Source: Nannocystaceae bacterium (GTDB lineage: Bacteria > Myxococcota_A > Polyangia > Nannocystales > Nannocystaceae). Taken from it: a stretch of 7,865 bases of DNA. The notes under the pieces are model-generated. The model searched no databases. It was given only the letters and a program-made list of their open reading frames with translations, and was not told the origin of the DNA. Positions 1 to 6,783 of this stretch are shown one piece after another (the first letter of the stretch is position 1; every line of letters starts with the position of its first letter). Made by a program: the position numbers and the translations under genes. The stretch spans positions 1-7,865 of the forward strand of contig JAESSZ010000067.1 in the NCBI GenBank assembly GCA_016763875.1. Direction: 5' to 3'.

Positions 1-140
1 GCAATCGCTCGCGCGAGCCGAGACACACGGGGCGCCGCCGCCTCCACCCTGCGTCTTTGCTCGGCCGTTAGTTTCTGGCCTTCGTCGGACCCACCCGCCT
101 CGTGCGCGTGGTCGCTGCTGCTGCCGGCGTCGCTCGCCAC
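1..140 (-). CDS. N-terminal fragment of a gene cut by the left edge; possibly a sigma-70-like regulator
   Basis: An open frame runs from a GTG at 140 to the left edge without a stop, giving 46 visible residues. The first 20 or so are Ser/Asp/Gly/His-rich and probably disordered. From about residue 24 (LTAEQRRRVEAAAPRVSRLA) the sequence becomes a charged amphipathic helix. Its 'R-V-x-R-L-A-R' pattern recalls the start of region 2 in sigma-70-family factors, but the fragment is too short to assign. The start lies 4 bases beyond the PilZ stop codon on the same strand, so the two genes are probably co-transcribed and perhaps translationally coupled. Only a weak purine-rich ribosome site (GAG) precedes the GTG. 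The frame is supported by its codon pattern and by stops or poor composition in the other minus frames. The sigma-factor idea is a guess; a generic helical regulator is equally possible. Confidence 0.5.
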   Translation of the reverse strand, partial: MASDAGSSSDHAHEAGGSDEGQKLTAEQRRRVEAAAPRVSRLARAI

Positions 141-144
141 ACGC

Positions 145-465
145 TCAGCTCGTTTGGCGCTGCAGTTCGCGAATATGTTTGCGCAGGGCCCACTTTTGTT
201 CGTCGGACAGATTGTGAAACCGGACGCCCATGTCGCGATCGGAGGCGCGGACGACCACGCCTGGCAGCGGGAGGTTGGCCGACAGGGTGGGGAAGCTCAG
301 CACCAAGTGGACTTCGGTCCCCGCCGCTTCCCAGGCTCGTCCGCCAAAGCGGCAACCCCCGAGACTGAGGTCGGCGATAGGTCGCGACAGCACCACCTCA
401 TCGCCAATGACATCTGCCTTGGCGTTGAGGGTGAACCGCGGATGCAACCGTGCTTCGGCGCCCAT
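145..465 (-). CDS. PilZ-domain protein (stand-alone)
   Basis: This 106-residue protein is essentially one PilZ domain, the c-di-GMP-binding beta-barrel that bacteria use to link the second messenger to motility, exopolysaccharide or development. The two ligand motifs are visible: RxxxR at residues 6-10 (RLHPR) and DxSxxG at 32-37 (DLSLGG). A late 'MGVRFHNLS' strand (79-87), typical of the domain's end, is followed by a C-terminal helix. With both motifs intact, c-di-GMP binding is likely, although PilZ proteins without a partner domain act through unknown targets. I chose the ATG at 465 because the domain begins directly after it. A TTG at 504 would add 13 residues of unlikely composition. 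Neither start has a good ribosome site. The next gene starts 4 bases past its stop, suggesting an operon. An alternative upstream reading frame is described in the findings. Confidence 0.85.
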   Translation of the reverse strand: MGAEARLHPRFTLNAKADVIGDEVVLSRPIADLSLGGCRFGGRAWEAAGTEVHLVLSFPTLSANLPLPGVVVRASDRDMGVRFHNLSDEQKWALRKHIRELQRQTS

Positions 466-734
466 GGCTGGGGATGATACCGCGCGAGGCGATCCCGGCG
501 GCAACCTGCGTGGCCGCTTGCCGCAGGAGCCGGTTCTCGGCAGTCATGGTGCGCCCTGACCAGCTCCAGAGACGCCATGACAAGCCTTTGGCCGCCCCTT
601 TGCCATTTTGGCACGCGGGGCAGATCCGGGTCTTTCGGCAACCTAGGGATTTCTCTCGGTTTTTCGTACCTTTCGGGCCGCGGTCGTGGCCGGTCGCTGC
701 TTTGCAGAACCTACAGCCGCGCTCCCCTTCGGTT
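466..734. other. Divergent intergenic spacer, 269 bases
   Basis: This stretch separates the minus-strand PilZ gene from the plus-strand lipoprotein gene and should hold both promoters. A TTGGCA at 608-613 would suit a plus-strand -35 box, but no acceptable -10 lies 16-18 bases downstream. A small hairpin TGCCA-TTT-TGGCA (601-613) lacks a T-tract. A minus-strand ATG at 547, preceded by AGGG six bases upstream, opens a 50-codon frame that overlaps the PilZ start. I see no convincing gene or confidently placed promoter here. Confidence 0.5.
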
Positions 735-1253
735 ATGTCCAAGTCTCTCCGATCGATTGTCTTGTGTGCTGTCCTCGCTCCGTTGGCCGTGGCGGCATCT
801 GGCTGCAAGAGCCAGCCAACGATTCCTGGCACGGAGATCCCGGACACCGATGCCAACCGAGACATCCTGCACACGCTGGAGAAGTATCGGGTGGCGTTTG
901 TTCGACGGGATGCGGCCGGGGTCATGACGACCGCGCACCCGACCTACTTCGATACCGCAGGGACCGACGATCCCTCCGATGACCTCGAGTACAAGGAACT
1001 CGCACCTGCACTGCGTGAGCGCATGGCGCAACTTGAGTCGGTGCGGTTCACCATCGACTACCTGGAGATCGACGTGGTCAAGGACCGGGCGGTCGTCAAG
1101 GTTTGGGTCGACGCGAGTTTCCGACTCAAGCCGATCGTGGATCCCGAGACCGGGGAGGTCCGTGTCGAGAGTTCGCATACGCGCCTCCAGGATCACGCGA
1201 TGTTCGAGTTGCTCAACGACGCGGGCGCTTGGCGGATCACCCGCGGGCTGTAG
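735..1253 (+). CDS. Putative lipoprotein with an NTF2/SnoaL-like domain
   Basis: The product has 172 residues. It starts with a classic lipoprotein signal: two basic residues (K3, R6), a hydrophobic core (residues 8-21), and the lipobox ASG-C with the lipidated cysteine at position 24. Lys25 follows the Cys, not Asp, so outer-membrane sorting is expected under the E. coli rule. The mature part, after a short linker rich in Pro, Thr and Asp, has an N-terminal helix ('ILHTLEKYRVAFVRRDAAGVM', 44-64) and alternating beta strands ('VRFTIDYLEIDVV', 'AVVKVWVDASFRL', 'DHAMFELLNDAGAWRITRGL'). This order is that of NTF2-like/SnoaL domains, which make a cone-shaped pocket for binding or catalysis. No catalytic residues can be assigned. 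The ATG at 735 was chosen because it places the signal peptide at the N-terminus; longer frames upstream are not protein-like. No strong ribosome site is visible. It ends 11 bases before the end of the convergent peptidase gene. Confidence 0.78.
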   Translation: MSKSLRSIVLCAVLAPLAVAASGCKSQPTIPGTEIPDTDANRDILHTLEKYRVAFVRRDAAGVMTTAHPTYFDTAGTDDPSDDLEYKELAPALRERMAQLESVRFTIDYLEIDVVKDRAVVKVWVDASFRLKPIVDPETGEVRVESSHTRLQDHAMFELLNDAGAWRITRGL

Positions 1254-1264
1254 TCGCCGTTGTT

Positions 1265-3628
1265 CTAACGTGGCGCTGCGAGTTCGGCGTGGCTCGCGAA
1301 AAACTCGATGCGTTCGCGCCACAACGCCGCGACGAGGGCGTCGCCATGGCCCGACTCTGGCAACGCCGCCAGTGCTGCCACGGTGCTGCGTGCCAGCGCG
1401 TAGTCCCCGGCTTGGACCGTGGCCGAGAGCAGCGCGATGTGGGCGGCCCGCACGAACTGAGGGCTGGGCAACTCGCCGTCGCCAGCCTTTGGATCGAGCG
1501 CGGTGGCCAGCTGCTCGGCGGCAGCTTCGGGCATCTGCGCGTTGAGCAGTTGCCGGCCCATCAGGTACGAGCCCAGCGCGCGGTAGCCCGGAGCCTCCGC
1601 AACGTTCATTGCCGCGAAGAGTCGGCGGACAGCAGCCGTTTTCCCCAGCGAGGTGGAGGCAAACGGGGCCAGATACGTCACCACGAGGTCGGTGAGTCCA
1701 GGATCCTCGGCGGCAGCAAGACGCAACTGGTGGGTCCGGCGTGCGCCTCGGCCCATAGGCAGCGTCAGAGCCTCGGTTTCGGCACGCGCGGCCTCGGCGA
1801 GGTTGCCCGCCGACAGGGCCACCTCGGCCCGACGCGACGCAAGCGCGGCCCGCAGCGTTACCGTGAGGTCCGGTGTCGCGTCAGCCTCGTCCAACGACGC
1901 AAGCGCACCGTCGAAATCGCCTGCCATCGCTTGTGCCCACGCGAGCCCAATGCGGTGGGCGGTGTCTTCCGGCTCGATCGTGCACAGCGTGCCGTACAGC
2001 GCGATCACGTCTGCGTGACGACCCTGACGATCCGCCACGCGGATCTCGGAGGCGTTGTTGGCGGCTCGGTGTGCGCAGGGCCGACGAAAAACCGAGCGCC
2101 GCTTGAAACGCTGACGCTGCGATTGCACGTCGTCCTCACTCACGCCGCCGCGCGCCTCAAGAAAGGCGAGCCACTGCCGCTCGAGATCCGGCAGCGATTC
2201 GCCAAAGGCGGTCTCGAAGTCGCCAGCGGTGCGATACAGCGTCGCCATGCCCGAAAAACCGCGGGTCTCGATGAGCCACAGGCAAAAGGACCCGGCCGTT
2301 GTGTACGCCACGCGGGACGACTTGGTGAAGAACGACGGCCCCATGATCGAGGGCAGGGTGGGCCGTCGATCTAAACGCTCGAGCACCAGCGCCTGGTCAT
2401 GGAGGTCAAGGTGGTCCGATGCACGCGGGGCCATCGCGGTCGCGAAGCCCTCGATGAGTGCGATGTTGAGGTGCAATCCGGACAGCGCGACCCCAAAGAA
2501 GTCGTCACCGATGGTCTTGCCAAACACGTGGGCGAGTTCGTGGTGAAGCACAGGATGGGGGAATGGACGGTGGTCCAGATAGATCTGGTTGCGCCATGGT
2601 GCCGCCACCTGGACCGTGCCCGCGCCCATCAACGTGCGCTTTTGGCCCGAGCTGGCGAACACGAAACTGCGGACTTTGCCTTCGGGTTCGCGGCCGTCCA
2701 TCAGTCTGCGTAGACGGGCCCACGCCAGCTCGTGCTCAAGCGCGATGGCGTCGATGGTGCGCGCCTCGGCCGAACGCGGGTTGTAATGGATGATGAAGTG
2801 CTCGGTCTCTCGGGTGGCCGACAGCGCCGCGCTGATCGTCGCGATGTTGGCGGTGAAGCCCCACTGCGCCCCAGTGGCGCCGATGCCAATCGCAGCCACC
2901 GCGCACCCGATCGCAGCAAAAGCACGCGGCAACCCGTGCCGCAGGCCGTCGCGGAGCTCAGCGAGCCGACTCAACGTCAGCCGCTGAGGGTCCAAACAAA
3001 GCGCCATCACCTGCAGCGCGGCCACTATGGCCAGCAGGTTGTACAAACGAAAGACGACGTAGGTCTGCCGGACGCCAACGTCCTCGTCGTAGATCGCGCC
3101 CGAGAAGTAGCCCCAAAAAGGGTCGTAGGCGAAGATGACGGGATCGGCGATGAGTCGCCACGCGCCGATCGCCGTGGACGCGACAAGCACGAGCACGGCG
3201 GCGAGCCACTGCCGACGACGCGACTTGGCGAGCAGTCCGGCCCACAACCCGACGACCACGCCCGCTGCCCCCGAGGCCGCCGGGCCCATCAAGAAAAACA
3301 GCACGCCCGTCCACGGGTCGCAGTTTCGTTGCCATAAGAGCACTGCCGCCGACACGGCGAGCGCAACGGCCAGCAACTGCACCAGCTCGGTGGCGGCGGC
3401 TGCACAAAACACGCGGGTCGTCGCGCTTCCCTTCTTCCGAGCCGCACGCACGGTGTCCACGCCGATGGCGACGCCAAGCAGCGATAGCACTGGGCTCAGC
3501 ACGAAAGCATTCTCGTACCCCAGCGTGCCGACCAGCGGCAGCGTGGAGAGCATGAGCACCAGTCCGCCGAGCAACCATCGCCGCCTCGGGGTGGGGTTTC
3601 CTAACTGCTCGCGCAGCGCCTTGAGCAT
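1265..3628 (-). CDS. Seven-helix membrane protein with a gluzincin (peptidase MA-like) domain and TPR-like C-terminus
   Basis: The product is 787 residues from the ATG at 3628. An ATG at 3685 would add 19 residues and cannot be excluded. Numbered from the longer form, hydrophobic helices lie near 36-56, 60-79, 91-118, 125-153, 159-180, 208-231 and 253-276. Basic loops (RAARKK, KSRRR, and an Arg-rich loop after helix six) fit the cytoplasmic side, putting everything after helix seven in the periplasm. A zinc metallopeptidase domain follows (about 290-515). HELAH at 382-386 gives two His ligands and the catalytic Glu, and Glu412 in IEGFA is the expected third ligand of gluzincins. The later 'AGSFCLWLIETRG' and 'FETAFGESLPDLERQW' blocks match the peptidase MA-like family (PF13485 type). 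After a basic linker (521-545), residues 550-806 form Ala-rich helix pairs like TPR repeats. All catalytic residues are present, so an active envelope protease is likely. The substrate is unknown. Confidence 0.85.
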   Translation of the reverse strand: MLKALREQLGNPTPRRRWLLGGLVLMLSTLPLVGTLGYENAFVLSPVLSLLGVAIGVDTVRAARKKGSATTRVFCAAAATELVQLLAVALAVSAAVLLWQRNCDPWTGVLFFLMGPAASGAAGVVVGLWAGLLAKSRRRQWLAAVLVLVASTAIGAWRLIADPVIFAYDPFWGYFSGAIYDEDVGVRQTYVVFRLYNLLAIVAALQVMALCLDPQRLTLSRLAELRDGLRHGLPRAFAAIGCAVAAIGIGATGAQWGFTANIATISAALSATRETEHFIIHYNPRSAEARTIDAIALEHELAWARLRRLMDGREPEGKVRSFVFASSGQKRTLMGAGTVQVAAPWRNQIYLDHRPFPHPVLHHELAHVFGKTIGDDFFGVALSGLHLNIALIEGFATAMAPRASDHLDLHDQALVLERLDRRPTLPSIMGPSFFTKSSRVAYTTAGSFCLWLIETRGFSGMATLYRTAGDFETAFGESLPDLERQWLAFLEARGGVSEDDVQSQRQRFKRRSVFRRPCAHRAANNASEIRVADRQGRHADVIALYGTLCTIEPEDTAHRIGLAWAQAMAGDFDGALASLDEADATPDLTVTLRAALASRRAEVALSAGNLAEAARAETEALTLPMGRGARRTHQLRLAAAEDPGLTDLVVTYLAPFASTSLGKTAAVRRLFAAMNVAEAPGYRALGSYLMGRQLLNAQMPEAAAEQLATALDPKAGDGELPSPQFVRAAHIALLSATVQAGDYALARSTVAALAALPESGHGDALVAALWRERIEFFASHAELAAPR

Positions 3629-3692
3629 CGCGGGGAGTATAGCCTCGATGCTTCCGAGGCACGCCCGCGGTGGCGGCGTTACCATCGCCGTG
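3629..3692. promoter_or_regulatory. Divergent control region between the peptidase gene and thrC
   Basis: These 64 bases must contain or abut the start signals for both genes. On the minus strand TATACT (3641-3636) is a good -10 match. It lies only 7 bases from the ATG at 3628, so a transcript from it would be leaderless or nearly so. No good -35 accompanies it. Two short inverted repeats follow: GCCTCG-7-CGAGGC (3642-3660) and CGGCG-7-CGCCG (3674-3690). Both have seven-base loops, and the second ends just before the thrC ATG. A role in regulation is inference. Confidence 0.4.
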
Positions 3693-5060
3693 ATGCAGTA
3701 CCGTGCGTGGTTTGCCGCCGTCGACGGTTCGGCCGGGACGTGGCCCCTGTCGGAGGTGATCTATCGCCATCCTGAGGGCTCCTTGCTTGAGGTCGTGCAC
3801 GACCTGACCGCGCTACGGCGGCGGTCCGCCCCACAGTGGAAGAGGCTATTCGAGGACCGCTACCACGGCACGCAATGGCCCTACGGCAGCGGCGTGTGGG
3901 GCAAAAAGGAGTGGGTCCAGCCCCACATCGCGGACGAAAACGTCGTGTCACTGCTCGAGGGGGGCACCAACCTGTTTTGGGCCGAGCGCTACGGGGCGCA
4001 ATTGGGACTGTCGGATCTGTGGATCAAGCAGTGCGGGACCAGTCATACCGGCTCGTTCAAAGACCTGGGCATGACGGTGCTCGTCTCCAGCGTCAAACAG
4101 ATGATCGCGGATGGCGCCCCCATTCGTGCGATGGCCTGTGCCTCGACCGGAGACACCTCGGCGGCGCTGGCGGCGTACGGTGCGGCCGCGGGGATCCCCG
4201 TGTTGGTGCTTTTGCCGCGTGCCAAGGTGAGCGCGGCGCAGCTTGTCCAACCCATGGCCAACGGCGCTCACGTGTGCAGCCTTGATACCGATTTCGACGG
4301 ATGTATGCGGGTGGTGCAGCGCCTCACCGAGGACCCGACGATCTACCTCGCCAACTCGATGAACAGCCTGCGGGTGGAGGGGCAAAAGACGATCTCGATC
4401 GAGATCGCCCAGCAGTTCGACTGGGAGGTCCCCGACTGGGTGCTGGTACCGGGGGGCAATCTCGGCAACGTGAGTGCCATCGCCAAAGGCTTCACGCAGT
4501 TGCTCGAGTTGGGCCTCATCTCGAAAAAACTGCGGCTGGTGTGCTGCCAGGCGGAGCGGGCCAACCCGCTGTACCGGGCGTATCGACGTGCGGTGGACGC
4601 AGGCCGCAGCCTCACGGAAGACGACTTCGAACCACAAACCGCCGAGCGCACGCTGGCCTCCGCGATCCAGATCGGGGATCCGGTGAGTCTGCCCAAAGCC
4701 GTGCGTGCGCTCGTTGAGTACGACGGCGTCGTGGAGCAGGCCTCCGAGGTCGAACTCGCCGACGCGGTGGCGCAGGCCGACCGCACGGGGATGTTCAACT
4801 GTCCCCATACGGGCGTGGCGCTGGCGTGTTTGCGCAAACTCGTGGATGCCCGGCAGATCGGGCCTCGCGACCGCGTGGTGGTGGTCTCAACCGCCCACGG
4901 TCTGAAGTTCACCGAGTTCAAGACGCGGTACCACGAGCAGGCGCTGGATGGCGTGACCTCCGCGATACCCAACCGCCCCGTGGAGATGTCCGGCGACCCT
5001 GATCAGGTCCTTGGCGAGCTCCATCGTGTCCTGGACGGCGCCGGATCTCAGGACGCCTGA
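3693..5060 (+). CDS. thrC: Threonine synthase, plant-like subfamily (PLP enzyme)
   Basis: This 455-residue cytosolic enzyme converts O-phospho-L-homoserine and water to L-threonine and phosphate, the last step of threonine synthesis. The PLP lysine is K123 in HTGSFKDLGM. STGDTSAAL (151-159) and the phosphate-binding loop PGGNLGN (253-259) complete the fold-type II cofactor site. CPHTGVAL (370-377) and STAHGLKF (399-406) are typical late motifs. Many stretches match what I recall of Arabidopsis threonine synthase rather than E. coli or Bacillus ThrC: WPYGSGVW with KKEWV (62-75), NLFWAERYG, QLVQP with ANGA, DTDFDGCM, and QQFDWEVPDWV. An N-terminal segment before the catalytic core is also shared; in plants that region takes part in activation by S-adenosylmethionine. 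Whether this enzyme is SAM-regulated is unknown. The ATG at 3693 is preceded by an in-frame GTG at 3690 and no clear ribosome site. No other threonine genes are adjacent. Confidence 0.95.
   Translation: MQYRAWFAAVDGSAGTWPLSEVIYRHPEGSLLEVVHDLTALRRRSAPQWKRLFEDRYHGTQWPYGSGVWGKKEWVQPHIADENVVSLLEGGTNLFWAERYGAQLGLSDLWIKQCGTSHTGSFKDLGMTVLVSSVKQMIADGAPIRAMACASTGDTSAALAAYGAAAGIPVLVLLPRAKVSAAQLVQPMANGAHVCSLDTDFDGCMRVVQRLTEDPTIYLANSMNSLRVEGQKTISIEIAQQFDWEVPDWVLVPGGNLGNVSAIAKGFTQLLELGLISKKLRLVCCQAERANPLYRAYRRAVDAGRSLTEDDFEPQTAERTLASAIQIGDPVSLPKAVRALVEYDGVVEQASEVELADAVAQADRTGMFNCPHTGVALACLRKLVDARQIGPRDRVVVVSTAHGLKFTEFKTRYHEQALDGVTSAIPNRPVEMSGDPDQVLGELHRVLDGAGSQDA
4390..4407. repeat. 18-bp perfect palindrome inside thrC
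   Basis: CGATCTCGATCGAGATCG is its own reverse complement and contains three GATC sites. It encodes part of the TISIEIA segment of threonine synthase. Function unknown; it may be chance. Confidence 0.7.
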
Positions 5061-5061
5061 A

Positions 5062-5097
5062 CCTGAGTCAGTTCATGAACCCAAGTCAGTTCATGAA
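5062..5097. repeat. Two tandem 18-bp units at convergent gene ends
   Basis: Units 5062-5079 and 5080-5097 match at 16 of 18 positions, the last 14 (AGTCAGTTCATGAA) exactly. Each carries the palindromic core TTCATGAA, which extends to GTTCATGAAC in the left copy (5071-5080). The right copy covers the last codons and stop of the minus-strand DUF3634-like gene. The left copy lies just past that stop and next to the end of thrC. The direct repeat is a clear observation; a role in termination or protein binding is inference. No U-rich terminator is visible between the two genes. Confidence 0.85.
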
Positions 5098-5385
5098 GTA
5101 GTTGCGCATCCGCTGCTGAAGGTTGTCGGCGATGTCGCCAGCGAACCGCAGCCGGACACGATCCCCGTCGGGGACGCCGGAGATCTTGGCGCCGTCGGGG
5201 AGCGCCATGCTCCCCACGAATTCGATGACGTCGTTGTGCGCCTTGCCGCCGACGCTACCTTTGATGGTCACCGTGCCCGAGCGGACTTTGATGACAAAGA
5301 CCGCGTCGGACAGGCCACCCGTCGCCGCTTTGTACAGACCCCACCCAATGGCGCCAAGCACCACAGCTGCGACGATTGGCCCCAC
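5086..5385 (-). CDS. Small membrane-anchored DUF3634-like protein
   Basis: The product is 99 residues starting at GTG 5385. Residues 1-20 form one hydrophobic helix (PIVAAVVLGAIGWGLYKA) that should anchor the protein. The rest is a soluble domain with beta strands (AVFVIKVRSGTVTIKG) and a basic end (DNLQQRMRNYFMN). The order of an N-terminal helix, a 'G-x-x-x-x-KG' strand pair, a middle 'PDGAKISG' turn and a terminal QQRxRN motif resembles the uncharacterised DUF3634 family as I remember it; function is unknown. It begins 16 bases after the gltA stop on the same strand, so it is probably the second gene of a gltA operon. The GTG was chosen as the first start after gltA that keeps the helix; its ribosome site is weak. 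The stop codon lies inside the tandem repeat at 5062-5097. The family match is from memory. Confidence 0.7.
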   Translation of the reverse strand: MGPIVAAVVLGAIGWGLYKAATGGLSDAVFVIKVRSGTVTIKGSVGGKAHNDVIEFVGSMALPDGAKISGVPDGDRVRLRFAGDIADNLQQRMRNYFMN

Positions 5386-5401
5386 GTGACCGCCGCTCGA
5401 C

Positions 5402-6688
<1,287 letters not shown>

Positions 6689-6693
6689 GATTG

Positions 6694-6698
6694 CCTCC
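6694..6698 (-). promoter_or_regulatory. Ribosome binding site of gltA
   Basis: On the minus strand GGAGG stands five bases before the ATG at 6688. This fixes the citrate synthase start and rules out the longer in-frame extension towards 7105. It is the strongest ribosome site in the window, fitting a highly expressed enzyme. Confidence 0.9.
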
Positions 6699-6716
6699 AA
6701 AAGCAGCGTGCCGCAT

Positions 6717-6731
6717 GGGGCGATGTGCCCC
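6717..6731 (-). other. Hairpin in the presumed gltA leader
   Basis: GGGGC-5-GCCCC can form a five-pair G/C stem in the roughly 60-base leader between the predicted gltA transcription start and its ribosome site. It has no following U-tract, so it is not an attenuator by sequence alone. It could be a stabilising 5' structure or chance in GC-rich DNA. Confidence 0.4.
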
Positions 6732-6754
6732 GCGGCGCGCGGTAGGGCGGGCGC

Positions 6755-6783
6755 ACTATAGAGCCGCCGTGGGCGTCGCTCAA
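6755..6783 (-). promoter_or_regulatory. Sigma-70-type promoter for gltA
   Basis: Reading the minus strand, TTGAGC (6783-6778) and TATAGT (6760-6755) are separated by 17 bases. That is four of six and five of six matches to the -35 and -10 consensus at ideal spacing. Transcription would start near 6748, leaving a leader of about 60 bases. The -35 box overlaps the TGA stop of the upstream Kelch-like gene, so gltA can be expressed independently of that gene. Confidence 0.65.

Noticed and set aside
7..18. GCTCGCGCGAGC palindrome as a terminator
   Set aside because: A 12-bp palindrome without a loop or T-tract, inside a probable coding region; common in GC-rich DNA.
601..613. TGCCA-TTT-TGGCA hairpin as a terminator
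   Set aside because: Only a five-pair stem with no T-tract on either strand, lying between two divergent starts where no terminator is needed.
608..636. TTGGCA as -35 of a promoter for the lipoprotein gene
   Set aside because: The -35 match is good but TCTTTC at the -10 position matches only two of six bases, and shifted spacings are no better.
560..690. Minus-strand CPACQ zinc-finger-like motif upstream of the PilZ gene
   Set aside because: A single Cys-x-x-Cys in a frame with poor composition and no nearby start; it overlaps the signal region of the lipoprotein gene and looks like chance.
1254..1264. Terminator between the convergent lipoprotein and peptidase genes
   Set aside because: Only 11 bases separate the stops and no stem-loop with a T-tract is present; CCCGCGGG just before is a short palindrome in coding DNA.
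1103..2374. Plus-strand 423-codon open frame
   Set aside because: It runs antisense through the peptidase gene's C-terminal part, is Arg/Gly/His-rich, and carries no recognisable domain: a GC-rich shadow.
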